From Bacillus sp. FJAT-27225 (GTDB lineage: Bacteria > Bacillota > Bacilli > Bacillales > Cytobacillaceae): DNA of 64,000 nucleotides. Position numbers and translations under genes: made by a program. The DNA lies in NCBI RefSeq assembly GCF_001685025.1, contig NZ_MAYU01000021.1, forward strand, positions 62,001-126,000. Direction: 5' to 3'. The notes beneath the pieces are model-generated. The model had not been told where the DNA came from and did no database searches. It saw only the letters and a program-made list of their open reading frames with translations. Positions 28,755-38,446 of this stretch are shown piece by piece (within the stretch, counting starts at the first letter, position 1; every line of letters begins with the position of its first letter).

Positions 28755-29686
28755 GATAGCTCCACCCCCTTTGTGATCTCCATAAATACATCCTCCAGGT
28801 TCGATTCAGTTTCAGAGAAGCTGGTCAACAGGATCTCTGAGGCCAGTGCCTTTTTAAGAAGGTTGAATTGTTCTTCCTCGCTTCCGCCGAAGATAAATTG
28901 AAATGAATCACCATCTTCCCTTCTTTCAACCCGGCTCACAAGATATTGGTCCTCGAAAAATGCCACTGCACGTTCAAGATCATCCATTACTTTCGCGATA
29001 ATCATTCTTTCACCCTTCAAGCGCTGCTGGATATCTGAAACAGAGCCCTGGGCAACCAGGCGCCCGCGGTCGATAATCCCGATTGAATCGCACATTTCAG
29101 ATAGTTCCGGGAGGATATGGGACGAAATCAGGATCGTTTTGCCCATATTCTTTAATTCTTTTAATATCTCCCTCATTTCAACTCTGGCCCGGGGATCCAA
29201 ACCCGATGCTGGCTCATCGAGAATCAGCACTTCAGGATCATGGATAAGTGAGCGGGCAAGGCAAAGCCTTTGCTTCATCCCGCGGGACAGGACATCGACA
29301 TATGAATCGGCTTTATGGGTAAGGTTGACAAGTTCAAGCAGCTGGGGAATCAATTTTTTTCTCTCGGCTGCCGGAATGCCATAGCTTGATCCATAGAAAT
29401 CCAGATATTCGACCGCCTTCAACTGGTCATAGACACCAAAGAAGTCAGGCATATAGCCGAGCTGCTTTCGGACCGCTGCAGGTTCAGACGCAATATTATA
29501 TCCATTAATATAAGCTGTGCCTGATGTCGGTGCCAGAAGTGTAGCCAAAATTGAAAAGGTAGTTGATTTCCCAGCTCCATTTGCGCCAACGAAGCCGAAA
29601 ACTGTTCCTTTTTCAATCGTTAGGTTTAAGGAATCGAGAGCAGTGAATCTTCCATATCTTTTTGTCAAATCAATAATTTCGATCAT
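28751..29686 (-). CDS. ABC transporter ATP-binding protein
   Basis: A 311-residue ATPase with Walker A GANGAGKS (34-41), signature LSRGMKQRL near 134, Walker B VLILDEPASGLDPRARVEM and an H-loop in ISSHI. The C-terminal extension of about 90 residues is usual for ABC-2 exporter ATPases. It overlaps both neighbours by 4 bp (ATGA), indicating tight translational coupling to the 792-residue protein upstream and the permease downstream. Confidence 0.95.
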   Translation of the reverse strand: MIEIIDLTKRYGRFTALDSLNLTIEKGTVFGFVGANGAGKSTTFSILATLLAPTSGTAYINGYNIASEPAAVRKQLGYMPDFFGVYDQLKAVEYLDFYGSSYGIPAAERKKLIPQLLELVNLTHKADSYVDVLSRGMKQRLCLARSLIHDPEVLILDEPASGLDPRARVEMREILKELKNMGKTILISSHILPELSEMCDSIGIIDRGRLVAQGSVSDIQQRLKGERMIIAKVMDDLERAVAFFEDQYLVSRVERREDGDSFQFIFGGSEEEQFNLLKKALASEILLTSFSETESNLEDVFMEITKGVELS

Positions 29687-32061
29687 TTGCCCGCTTCTCC
29701 TTTCACCGTTATTGATGGCATTCTTACCATTGGGTCCTGCTGGCCGTTTTTTTCAAGCCTGAGGATTATTTCACCCTTATCGGAAATATACTTTGAAGGG
29801 TTGTCTGTTAGCCTTGTTGTCATATCCTTTAGTACCTCAAATTCATTCTTCGTACGGTCGAATATCGACCATGTTAAAGAATTTGGATACCAGGTAATCG
29901 ATAGTTCTTTCAAACTGATTGTCTTCGTGGCAAGCTGTTTCGGGAGAGTGAGAGAGTAATCATAGGTTCCGTCAGCAACGACAATTTCCTTTGCCCCTGG
30001 CATCTCTTCATGAATTTCTCCTTTAATAGGAACAAGCCGCTTTGTTAATACGTCTTCCTTCAAGGTGAATGGCCCGTTTATTTTTCCCTCTATGTCCACT
30101 AGTTGATAGATTAGGGTCATATGATTGAACGTTTCACTTTTTCCAGCTATGTCCACTTTCCTGACAGGCTGCTTCGTCAAACCGTATATAATCGGCAGAT
30201 TTTTGGTCTGGCCTTGATTGTACAAGTATTCAATTGCCCCGTATTCAAGCTTCTCTTTCTTCATTTTTTCGATATCTGTGTTGGATTGCGGATTATAATA
30301 TCCACTATTTGCAGGAGTCAGCGGGCCTGACATGAAGCCCTGGGCAATCTCCTTATCAACCTCAAGTGTATCGCCTTTCTTAAGCGGCCCAAGTTCCATT
30401 CGTTTTGAACCCGACCACACGTACATATGGTCGAAATCATGCGGGAAGTTATTCACGATGGTCCCTTCCACTTTTTTGCCATCGTATTGCAAATTCGCAG
30501 CGAAATGCCCATCCTCTTCCTTCGTGACAGTACCGTAAACTGTCCTTGTCGACCAATACTCTACATTCGGAAACGTATAGGAATCTTTATTTCGCCCTTC
30601 CTCCAATACTGCGTAGCGCTGTGGTACGGACTGCTGCATTGAGAAAGAGCCGGGTATGGCATTGAATTCACCGCTCGGAAATTCCAGTTTATAATCCCCA
30701 CTCGTATTTGAAAGCAACGTTACTGCTTCAACCCCTTGAAGGACACCGCCCTCAGCTTTTAGAACCGCCATTTGGTTCACTTGCGATTTGGCAATTCGAT
30801 CTTTTGCCCCTATCCCAAAGATAACGGCAGAAATAAAGAGCGCAAATGCCGGTACAATCCACCATGCATGCTCCCGCTTATCATATCTTTTCAGTAACAA
30901 ATACAATATTGGGGCTGCCAGCAAAACATAGATTAGCAGCATGAGAGTGATCTGGCCAATTGTAAAATGGACTGAGGGGAAATATTCATTTGTTTCCGCA
31001 AATTCGTTATAGTACTGATCATGTGGGTTCGTATAGCCCTTGTAACTAGTAAAGCCGAAAGGTGTACTATGTTTCAGAATCGTCGTGCTAAACCATTCGC
31101 CATAGCCTTTCCATGCAGCAACTGGATTATCACCCAATGAGAATGCTGTTTGCCAGATTTCGCCTGAGCCAAATTCCTTGTTTACAACAAGGGGAATACT
31201 GCCACTTTTTATGACAACGTCGGCTTCTTCTGCCAGTGCTCCATGGAAGGCAGGGACTTCTGCAAAATTGCCGTCTGGTTTAACTGCTGATTCAAGCTTG
31301 GTCAAATCGGCTTTCGTTTCGTCCAGGGCCTGCATCGGAAGCTCATTGAATAGGCTTCCATATGCCTGCTGTGCATCTGCCGCCCCTCCAACAATAAGCA
31401 CACCGCCATCCTTTGCCCAACTTAGTATCGCTTGCTGCTGCGCTTCAGTCAGACTTGAAAGCGGAAACCCATCTATAGCCAGAACATCCAGGTTATCAAG
31501 CCCTGTTTTATCTTCCGGCAGGAAATCAGGTTCAATGACAAGTGAATTTGTATTAGCAGCCCCAGGCAGGGATTTAAGCTCCTTTAGCCTATCAGGATCC
31601 TTGCTCAATAGGCCAAGAGTCTTCCAGGATGGGTCAACATACTTTAAAGAAAGTTTTTTCGCACCACGGAAGGACGTTTCTTTGCCGTCTTTCCATCCTC
31701 CTTCATAAAGAAAAATCGCCTGCATATTTGGAGCATTGTACATCCCGTCATCTGAAATACCAGGAAGAGAGACGTTGTACGTTTTTTTGCCGCCTTTTGG
31801 AACATCAACATGGATTACTTTTGAACCAGAAGAGCTGTAGGTAGGGTAAAAATTAAGTAATAGGTCCCCTTTGAAATCATCCCCGTTGTTTTCAACCGTC
31901 ACTTTTACCGGGAAACCGCGGCCATTTTTAACTTTTCCATCGAATCCCGCCTCGGTCCGTATGGTAATGCCGCTGTCTGCAGCTTGTGCTGGAGGTACAA
32001 TAACAGCCAGCAGCAAAAGCAGCAATAAAAGCAATCCCCATTTCCTTAAGTGTAGAACCAA
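29683..32061 (-). CDS. Secreted/membrane protein, first gene of MoxR/ABC operon
   Basis: A 792-residue protein starting at TTG 32061, 7 bp after AGGAGG. The N-terminus is a clear Sec signal peptide (RKW, a Leu-rich core, PAQA-AD; cleavage about 27/28). The extracytoplasmic part contains DVLAIDGFPLSSLTEAQQQA and GGVLIVGGAAD, resembling glutamine-amidotransferase-like folds. Two adjacent membrane helices follow near residues 370-425, then a further extracytoplasmic domain of about 350 residues. Some features recall GldG-type partners of ABC-2 transporters, but I cannot assign a family. First gene of an eight-gene operon. Confidence 0.8.
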   Translation of the reverse strand: MVLHLRKWGLLLLLLLLLAVIVPPAQAADSGITIRTEAGFDGKVKNGRGFPVKVTVENNGDDFKGDLLLNFYPTYSSSGSKVIHVDVPKGGKKTYNVSLPGISDDGMYNAPNMQAIFLYEGGWKDGKETSFRGAKKLSLKYVDPSWKTLGLLSKDPDRLKELKSLPGAANTNSLVIEPDFLPEDKTGLDNLDVLAIDGFPLSSLTEAQQQAILSWAKDGGVLIVGGAADAQQAYGSLFNELPMQALDETKADLTKLESAVKPDGNFAEVPAFHGALAEEADVVIKSGSIPLVVNKEFGSGEIWQTAFSLGDNPVAAWKGYGEWFSTTILKHSTPFGFTSYKGYTNPHDQYYNEFAETNEYFPSVHFTIGQITLMLLIYVLLAAPILYLLLKRYDKREHAWWIVPAFALFISAVIFGIGAKDRIAKSQVNQMAVLKAEGGVLQGVEAVTLLSNTSGDYKLEFPSGEFNAIPGSFSMQQSVPQRYAVLEEGRNKDSYTFPNVEYWSTRTVYGTVTKEEDGHFAANLQYDGKKVEGTIVNNFPHDFDHMYVWSGSKRMELGPLKKGDTLEVDKEIAQGFMSGPLTPANSGYYNPQSNTDIEKMKKEKLEYGAIEYLYNQGQTKNLPIIYGLTKQPVRKVDIAGKSETFNHMTLIYQLVDIEGKINGPFTLKEDVLTKRLVPIKGEIHEEMPGAKEIVVADGTYDYSLTLPKQLATKTISLKELSITWYPNSLTWSIFDRTKNEFEVLKDMTTRLTDNPSKYISDKGEIILRLEKNGQQDPMVRMPSITVKGEAGK

Positions 32062-32181
32062 AACAATTCCTCCTATTTTTTCTTTTCATTTAATTAGACG
32101 TTCGTTAAGTTCTTTTCACTGCATTTTATATGTAAAAAAGAAATAATTTCCTTTGGTGTAATTTTACACTATAACGATATA

Positions 32182-32219
32182 AAAAAACAGTACCGTTTGC
32201 CAAAACGATACTGTTTTTT
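32182..32219. terminator. Bidirectional-looking terminator upstream of the MoxR/ABC operon
   Basis: AAAAACAGTACCGTTT pairs with AAACGATACTGTTTTT across a 4-nt loop, with A and T runs on both sides. On the minus strand it ends the ftsY transcript before the 792-residue gene. The 332-bp gap 32062-32393 otherwise holds a repeat element and the presumed promoter of the operon. Confidence 0.8.
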
Positions 32220-32271
32220 AAAATTTCAGGAAACTATAGATTTCATCATTGTGGAAACTCTTATATGAAGT

Positions 32272-32390
32272 TTGTCTGCGTCTGGCTGCACAAGGAAAGC
32301 TTCTGAGAATAATCATCGCAGAGACAGGCGCCTTTTGCATGTCGCGAGGCGTTTTTTGTCTGTCACAAGGGCGCATGCGCTTTTTTTTCT
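32272..32390. repeat. Type D intergenic repeat next to the ftsY stop
   Basis: It contains CTGCACAAGGAAAGCTTCTG, ATCATCGCAGAGACAGGCGC and a palindrome GCGCATGCGC followed by T8. The ATCGCAGAGACAGGCGCCTT block recurs in the priA-def gap. The element ends 3 bp before the ftsY stop codon (32394-32396). Confidence 0.7.
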
Positions 32391-32393
32391 TTA

Positions 32394-33380
32394 CTAAACG
32401 CTTTTGTCCACTTGGTCTGCAAATAATCCATAAACATATTTCTCAGCGTCAAATTCCTGTAGATCATCCATTTTTTCGCCGAGGCCGACAAACTTAACAG
32501 GTATTTTCAACTCATTTCGGATTGCCAGGACAATTCCGCCCTTTGCAGTACCATCCAGTTTGGAGAGGACAATACCTGACACATCAGTTGCTTCCTTAAA
32601 AGTCTTTGCCTGAATAAGTGCATTTTGCCCGGTAGTAGCATCAAGGACGAGCAGAACCTCATGTGGGGCGTCCGGAATTTCCCTCTCAATTACCCGCTTA
32701 ACCTTTTCCAGCTCCTTCATGAGATTGACCTTATTCTGAAGGCGGCCAGCTGTGTCACATAGGAGAATATCGGCTTTCCTTGATTTCGCTGCCTGGATGG
32801 CGTCATACATGACAGCTGCAGGATCCGAGCCCTCTGCCTGTTTAATGACAGGTGCACCAACTCGTTCCCCCCAAACTTCAAGCTGGTCGATTGCTCCTGC
32901 ACGGAAAGTATCTCCCGCTGCAAGGAGCACCGATTTCCCTTCACTTATAAATTTGTGGGCAAGCTTTCCGATTGTCGTCGTTTTTCCAACGCCGTTGACA
33001 CCGACGAACAATATGACAGTCAGGGCACCATCCTGGATATTCAGGCCGGAAGACTGATTTTGACCCCCGTTGTAGATATCAACCAGCTTTTCAGAAATTA
33101 CATTCTGTACTTCCGCAGGGTCCTGGATATTGCGCCTTTTTACTTCATACTTAAGCTGATCAATCAGTTCCATGACGGTATCAAAACCAACATCCGCCTG
33201 AATCAGGATTTCTTCAAGCTCTTCAAAGAAATCCTCATCAACTTTCCTGTACCGTGCGACAAGATCATTCACTTTTCCAGAAAAATTGTTCCTAGTTTTC
33301 GACAGGCCATCCCTGAATTTTTCTGTTACACTATCTGTCTGTTTCGTAATTGTTTCTTTCAGTTTCTTAAAAAAACTCAT
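32394..33380 (-). CDS. ftsY: Signal recognition particle receptor FtsY
   Basis: FtsY is the membrane-associated SRP GTPase that receives Ffh-ribosome complexes. The 328-residue protein has the N domain (1-110) and the G domain with G1 GVNGVGKT (127-134), DTAGRLQNK and SKLDGTAKGG. The long acidic A domain of Gram-negative FtsY is absent, as in other Bacillus. It lies 15 bp downstream of smc. In B. subtilis ylxM-ffh follows directly; here an operon of eight other genes lies in between. Confidence 0.98.
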   Translation of the reverse strand: MSFFKKLKETITKQTDSVTEKFRDGLSKTRNNFSGKVNDLVARYRKVDEDFFEELEEILIQADVGFDTVMELIDQLKYEVKRRNIQDPAEVQNVISEKLVDIYNGGQNQSSGLNIQDGALTVILFVGVNGVGKTTTIGKLAHKFISEGKSVLLAAGDTFRAGAIDQLEVWGERVGAPVIKQAEGSDPAAVMYDAIQAAKSRKADILLCDTAGRLQNKVNLMKELEKVKRVIEREIPDAPHEVLLVLDATTGQNALIQAKTFKEATDVSGIVLSKLDGTAKGGIVLAIRNELKIPVKFVGLGEKMDDLQEFDAEKYVYGLFADQVDKSV

Positions 33381-33395
33381 ATCAGCACCCCGTTT

Positions 33396-36300
33396 TTAAG
33401 TTTCAACAAGCTCTTTTGTATCCTCGAGCCTGACGGACACCATTTTCGATACGCCGGATTCCTGCATTGTCACGCCATAAAGGACATCTGCTTCCTCCAT
33501 CGTTCCCTTCCGATGGGTAATGACGATAAATTGGGTCCCTGCACTGTACCGTTTCAAATATTGGCTAAACCTGTACACATTTGCTTCATCAAGCGCAGCT
33601 TCAACCTCATCCAATATACAGAATGGAACTGGCCGGACTTTCAGTATTGAAAATAGAAGGGCAATCGCTGTAAGTGCGCGCTCCCCACCTGAAAGAAGGC
33701 CGAGATTCTGAAGCTTTTTGCCAGGAGGCTGAGCCACGATTTCCACCCCTGTGTTCAAAAGGTCATCAGGATTGGTCAGGCGGAGATCAGCCCGGCCGCC
33801 GCCAAACAATGCACGGAAAACCGGTTCAAAATTCGAACGGATTGCCGTAAATGTTTCTTCAAATCTCCGAATCATTTCTTCATCCATTTCAGAGATGACC
33901 TGTACAAGGGTATCCTTCGCAACCTGGAGGTCTTCTTTTTGAACGAGCAGGAATTCATATCGTTCAGATACCCGGTCATATTCCTCAATTGCCCCGAGAT
34001 TGACATTTCCAAGTTCATCAATCGCTCGCTTAATCAGTTTTACCTTCCTTCGGGCATCATCATCCGGAATGGTCAGTGGATATTGCTGCTTTGCCCCATC
34101 AAAGGTAAGCAAATATTCCTCACGCAGGTGATTGAGCTTTGTTTCGAGCTCAACATCCAGCCTATTCAGCTTTACCTCTTCATCCTTCAAGGCTTCGGAC
34201 ATTCCTTTATGCCGGCGCCGCAATTCTTTCGCTTCAGCTTCGGACTGCTCCAATGCGGAACTCATCTGAAGCCGTTCTTCCCTCCGCTCTGAAATAAGCT
34301 TGAGAGCATTTTCCTTATCCCGCAGTTTTTCAGCCGCCGCCGCATTCAACTGTTCCTCGCCCGATGAACTGCCTTCCATTTCAGAAACAAGCAAATTGAG
34401 ATCTTCCTGGTAGGATTCCAGTTTCCCTGAAACTTCACCAAGCTCTGCTATGATTCGATCAGCACGTTCCCTGGCATGGGCATATTGCTCTTTTTTAGAT
34501 GCAGCGTCCACTTTAAGGTTATTAATTTCCTCTGCCAGAGCATCCCGTGAAGTGCGCGCAAGAGCCTTCTTCTCTGTCAGGCCTGCAATTTCAGCATCCA
34601 ATGAGTTAATTTTTTCTTTAGCGGTGAGAAGAAACTCTTCAAGTTCCTGTTTTCTTTTTTGCAGGCTTTGTTTTTCCTCTTCCAGCAAGCTTTTTTCCAT
34701 ATCATATATAGATAAGCGCTCATTAATATTTTTCAGCTGAAGTTCTGCCTCCCTGAGTTCTCCCTTTAAGCGCTGTTCGGCAAGGCGGTTCTCCTCCCCC
34801 GCCTTTCTGGCCTCTTCCTGGGCAGCTTGCTTGTGCTGAACATCCAGCTTCAGCTTTTTAACATTCTCCTCCAGCTTTACTGTTTTTTCTTCCATGTCAT
34901 CAATTTTGGACTTGAGTTCATCCAATTCCGTTTTCCTGCTTAACAGGCTAGCAGAGTTCTGCTTTAATGCACCGCCTGACATTGAACCCCCGGCATTAAC
35001 AACATCCCCTTCGAGCGTTACAATCCGGTACCGGTATTGAAGGGAGCGGGCAATTTCATTGGCACCTTTCAAGTCTCGTGCAATTATGACAGTTCCAAGC
35101 AAATTTTCTATGATTTGTCTGTATTTTTCTTCAAAGTTCACCAGGCTTGCCGCAGTACCGATAAAAGAAGGCTGCTGTCGGGCATAGTCGAGCTGGGCAG
35201 TTGAAATGGTTTTACCCTTAATGACACTTAACGGCAGGAACGTTGCCCTCCCAAAGGAATTTCTTTTAAGGAAGGCAATTGCTTCACGGGCACTTTGCTC
35301 AGTATCGACAATGATATTTTGAAGCGCACCGCCCAATGCGGTCTCAATGGCAGCCTGGTATTCCTTTGGCACATTGACGACTTCCGCTACTGCACCTTCA
35401 ATACCATTGAGCCTTCCATCACGGGCCTTCAAAATTTCCTTTACGCCTTGGAAGAACCCAGCGTAACCATCTTCCATTTCCTCCAGCATATCCTTCCGAG
35501 ATTTTGCCTGCTGCAGAAATTGGTATGCCTGATAAAGCATTTTCTCCTGTTTTTGATAGGCAGAAGCAGCACTTTCCAGGTCACGGTTGCCATCCATAAA
35601 GGTCTTCACCTGATTTTGCAGCTGTTCAGATACCTGGTTAAGCTCCGCCTGTATCCGGTCAACCCAGCTTACAGCATTTTCCCTTTCCTCAATAAACCTT
35701 TTATTATCTTCGTCCAGCCTTGAGCTCTTTCTTACTATTTGCTCAAGTTGTGTGTGAACAATGTTGATTTCATTTCTGGCACCGGCCTGTGCATTCAGTT
35801 CTTCAATGTATTCACTTTTAAGTGACTCGATTTTATCATCTGTATTTTCACTAAAAAGAGCCATTTCCTCTTGTTTTGCCTTCAGCTTTTTTTGAAGGGC
35901 CGAGGCTTCTTTTCCTAACTGCTCCGCAATACCCGAAAGTCTGACCTGTTCATGGCCAAGCATCTCCTTTTTAGCGGAATACTCTTTAATATTTTCTTCG
36001 AGCTGTTTTCTGTTCTGTGAAGCATTTTTCTTCCGCTCTTTCAGAACCTCTTTTTTTCCCTCGAGCTTTTCGAGTTCTTCGCTTGCCAGGAGAAGGACAT
36101 TTTGCAGGTCGCTGACAGATTCATCAACCGCAGCAACCCGATCACGGATTTGTTCAATTTCTGATTCCTTTTTTTGCAGCTGGGCAGAAAGCTTGATTTC
36201 ATCCTGCTTATGCTGCTCAAGCAATTCGGATAACTGTTGCCATTTCTTATGAAGTTCCTCTATATCAAAAACGGTCAGAGCGACTTCAATCTTTTCGAGC

Positions 36301-36962
36301 TCTTCCCGTTTTTCCAAGTAATCACGGGCAATGGATGCCTGGATTTTAAGCGGTTCAACCTGGCTTTCTAACTCGTGCAGGATATCCTGTACTCTATTCA
36401 GGTTTTCCTGGGTTTCACCAAGCTTTAATTCTGCCTTCTTTTTACGGGTTTTATACTTAAGGACACCCGCGGCTTCCTCAAAAATCGTTCTTCGTTCTTC
36501 AGCTTTGCTATTAAGGATCTCATCCACTTTCCCCTGGCTGATGATGGAGAAAGCCTCGCGTCCAAGCCCGGAATCCATGAATAAATCAATGATATCCTTT
36601 AATCTGCAAGGCTGCTTGTTTATAAGGTATTCGCTCTCTCCGGATCGGTATACCCTTCGAGTAACACTAACTTCGTTATAGTCAATTGACAGCTTCTGGT
36701 CCTCATTATCAAGCGTCAATGTAACCTCTGCAAAATTAAGCGGTCTCCTCGAATCGCTTCCCGAGAAAATAATATCCTCCATTTTTGTACCGCGCAGCGA
36801 TTTTGCCGATTGCTCACCAAGCACCCAGCGGATGGCATCAATTACATTACTTTTTCCGCTTCCGTTCGGCCCGACTACTGCCGTGACGCCAGGTACAAAA
36901 TCAACGCCAATTCTCTCTGCAAAGGATTTGAATCCTACTACATCAAGCCGTTTTAAATACAT
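33396..36962 (-). CDS. smc: Chromosome partition protein SMC
   Basis: Bacterial condensin, which compacts and segregates the chromosome with ScpA/ScpB. The ATG at 36962 (MYLKRLDVVGFKSFAERIGV), after GGGGGAGAG, gives 1188 residues, the usual length. The N-terminal head has Walker A GPNGSGKSN. Long coiled coils flank a hinge (about 510-660, with AIETALGGALQNIIVDTEQ). The C-terminal head has the signature NLGLLSGGERALTAIAL and Walker B CILDEVEAALDEANV. A longer reading from 37007 overlaps the rnc stop, lacks a ribosome binding site and is rejected. rnc-smc-ftsY order is conserved. Confidence 0.98.
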   Translation of the reverse strand: MYLKRLDVVGFKSFAERIGVDFVPGVTAVVGPNGSGKSNVIDAIRWVLGEQSAKSLRGTKMEDIIFSGSDSRRPLNFAEVTLTLDNEDQKLSIDYNEVSVTRRVYRSGESEYLINKQPCRLKDIIDLFMDSGLGREAFSIISQGKVDEILNSKAEERRTIFEEAAGVLKYKTRKKKAELKLGETQENLNRVQDILHELESQVEPLKIQASIARDYLEKREELEKIEVALTVFDIEELHKKWQQLSELLEQHKQDEIKLSAQLQKKESEIEQIRDRVAAVDESVSDLQNVLLLASEELEKLEGKKEVLKERKKNASQNRKQLEENIKEYSAKKEMLGHEQVRLSGIAEQLGKEASALQKKLKAKQEEMALFSENTDDKIESLKSEYIEELNAQAGARNEINIVHTQLEQIVRKSSRLDEDNKRFIEERENAVSWVDRIQAELNQVSEQLQNQVKTFMDGNRDLESAASAYQKQEKMLYQAYQFLQQAKSRKDMLEEMEDGYAGFFQGVKEILKARDGRLNGIEGAVAEVVNVPKEYQAAIETALGGALQNIIVDTEQSAREAIAFLKRNSFGRATFLPLSVIKGKTISTAQLDYARQQPSFIGTAASLVNFEEKYRQIIENLLGTVIIARDLKGANEIARSLQYRYRIVTLEGDVVNAGGSMSGGALKQNSASLLSRKTELDELKSKIDDMEEKTVKLEENVKKLKLDVQHKQAAQEEARKAGEENRLAEQRLKGELREAELQLKNINERLSIYDMEKSLLEEEKQSLQKRKQELEEFLLTAKEKINSLDAEIAGLTEKKALARTSRDALAEEINNLKVDAASKKEQYAHARERADRIIAELGEVSGKLESYQEDLNLLVSEMEGSSSGEEQLNAAAAEKLRDKENALKLISERREERLQMSSALEQSEAEAKELRRRHKGMSEALKDEEVKLNRLDVELETKLNHLREEYLLTFDGAKQQYPLTIPDDDARRKVKLIKRAIDELGNVNLGAIEEYDRVSERYEFLLVQKEDLQVAKDTLVQVISEMDEEMIRRFEETFTAIRSNFEPVFRALFGGGRADLRLTNPDDLLNTGVEIVAQPPGKKLQNLGLLSGGERALTAIALLFSILKVRPVPFCILDEVEAALDEANVYRFSQYLKRYSAGTQFIVITHRKGTMEEADVLYGVTMQESGVSKMVSVRLEDTKELVET

Positions 36963-36990
36963 AATTGTCTCTCCCCCAGGTTGCGACGGC

Positions 36991-37746
36991 TCACTTTGCC
37001 TCTCCATCTTTCTCTGTCTTCAGTTTACCCAATGCCATTTGCGCAGCTAACTGCTCTGCCTCTTTCTTTGAGCGGCCTGTACCCTCTCCCATTTCCTCAC
37101 CATTCAAAGTGACACGCGAAACAAACTCACGGTTGTGGGCAGGCCCCTTCTCATGCAGGACCTTGTATTCGATTGTACCAATTCCATCTCTTTGGACAAG
37201 TTCCTGAAGCTGGCTTTTAAAATCCATCACATGCGAAAAAGCACCGGCATTCACTTTTGGGAAGACCACATTTTCAAGGAATTGAATAACAGTGTCAATT
37301 CCTTTGTCTAGATACAGCGCACCAATGAATGCCTCGAACACATCGGCTAGTAACGCCGGACGCTCTCGGCCCCCGGTCATTTCTTCACCCTTGCCCAGCA
37401 AAATCAATTTGCCGAAAGAAAGTTCATTTGCAAAAGATACCAAAGACGGTTCGCATACAATGGCTGCACGGAGCTTTGTCAGCTCTCCTTCACTCATCAT
37501 CGGGTATTTTTTAAAAAGGAACTTTGAAACGGTTAATTCGAGGACGGCATCTCCCAAAAATTCCAGCCGTTCATTGTCTTCAAATGGCTTCCTGCGATGC
37601 TCATTCACATAGGATGAATGGGTAAAGGCCTGCTTAAGCAGCCTTTCATCCGAAAACTGAATTCCAATCTCTTCCTGGAATTCTTTAAATAGATTTTCTT
37701 TTGCGCGGTTCGCGTTTGGCTCTTTTTCCTTATTGTGTTTGCGCAT
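36991..37746 (-). CDS. rnc: Ribonuclease III
   Basis: RNase III cuts double-stranded RNA in rRNA precursors and mRNAs. The ATG at 37746, after AAGGTGGAG, gives 251 residues. The catalytic signature [17 protein letters not shown] is near residues 62-78, and the C-terminal dsRNA-binding domain includes [12 protein letters not shown] and [17 protein letters not shown] 17-residue N-terminal extension (to 37797) lacks support. It lies between acpP and smc, as in B. subtilis. Confidence 0.97.
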   Translation of the reverse strand: MRKHNKEKEPNANRAKENLFKEFQEEIGIQFSDERLLKQAFTHSSYVNEHRRKPFEDNERLEFLGDAVLELTVSKFLFKKYPMMSEGELTKLRAAIVCEPSLVSFANELSFGKLILLGKGEEMTGGRERPALLADVFEAFIGALYLDKGIDTVIQFLENVVFPKVNAGAFSHVMDFKSQLQELVQRDGIGTIEYKVLHEKGPAHNREFVSRVTLNGEEMGEGTGRSKKEAEQLAAQMALGKLKTEKDGEAK

Positions 37747-37858
37747 AAGTCTCCACCTTGTCTTTATGTTGCCCATATATTTATGCAATGGGTTCAATAG
37801 TTCTATAATACAGAAGAAAGCTCCGTTTGAAAACGGAGCCTTGGAGAGAAACCTGCGA

Positions 37859-38092
37859 TTATTTTTTGCTATTTATGTAGTTAACAGCATCACCAACTGT
37901 GCTGATTTTTTCAGCATCATCGTCAGAAATCTCCATGTCGAACTCATCTTCCAATTCCATTACTAGTTCTACAACATCAAGGGAATCAGCACCAAGATCA
38001 TCTTTGAAGGAAGCTTCAAGAGTGACCTGGGATTCGTCAACACCTAAGCGATCCACGATAATCTTTGTTACGCGTTCTAATACTTCTGCCAT
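37859..38092 (-). CDS. acpP: Acyl carrier protein
   Basis: A 77-residue acidic carrier of acyl intermediates in fatty acid synthesis. Ser in the [15 protein letters not shown] motif (about residue 37) is the phosphopantetheine site. The ATG at 38092 follows GGGAGGTG; the in-frame GTG at 38101 is part of that site. A separate promoter precedes it, needed because 680 bp of repeats separate it from fabG, to which it is usually close. Confidence 0.98.
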   Translation of the reverse strand: MAEVLERVTKIIVDRLGVDESQVTLEASFKDDLGADSLDVVELVMELEDEFDMEISDDDAEKISTVGDAVNYINSKK

Positions 38093-38114
38093 GCTTGTCA
38101 CCTCCCCTCAAGCT

Positions 38115-38143
38115 ATTATAGTGTATTTCCCGGCAGTAGGAAA
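38115..38143 (-). promoter_or_regulatory. Candidate promoter of acpP
   Basis: The minus strand has a perfect TATAAT at 38115-38120 and a weak -35 (TTTCCT, 38138-38143) at 17 bp. The perfect -10 so close to acpP suggests acpP-rnc-smc-ftsY has its own start in addition to any read-through from the fap operon. Confidence 0.6.
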
Positions 38144-38216
38144 GCGAAACCGGGATGAATTTCTTAAGTAAAAAGAGTTGCCCTTATTCTAATAGTAACC
38201 AAAATTGGTTTCTCTG

Positions 38217-38446
38217 GCTGTATCGGTCGTTGATACTGCCTTATCAACTAACTTTTTGCAGTTCCCGAGCTGTTTTGGGCGTTGATACTACCTTATCAAC
38301 GACCTTTTTGCAGTTCCCGAGCTGTTTTGGGTGTTGATACTACCTTATCAACGACCTTTTTGCAGTTCCCGGGCTGTTTCGGTCGTTGATACTACCTTAT
38401 CAACGACCTTTTTGCAGTTCCCGAGCTGTTTTGGGCGTTGATAGAC
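38217..38446. repeat. 52-bp tandem repeat array with a hairpin in each unit
   Basis: Four full 52-bp units start at 38217, 38269, 38321 and 38373, with a partial fifth from 38425. Each unit has GCTGTTTTGG (or a near variant), then CGTTGATA, a 6-nt loop and TATCAACG (perfect in most copies), then ACCTTTTTGCAGTTCCCGA. Unit differences are few. There are no variable spacers, so it is not a CRISPR array. It lies between fabG and acpP and has no coding potential. Confidence 0.95.

Noticed and set aside
36963-37007. 15-residue N-terminal extension of SMC
   Set aside because: It overlaps the end of rnc, has no ribosome binding site, and SMC proteins begin at the MYLKRLDVVGFKSF segment.
38217-38446. 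CRISPR-like array
   Set aside because: The 52-bp units repeat along their entire length with no variable spacers, and there are no cas genes, so it is a simple tandem repeat.
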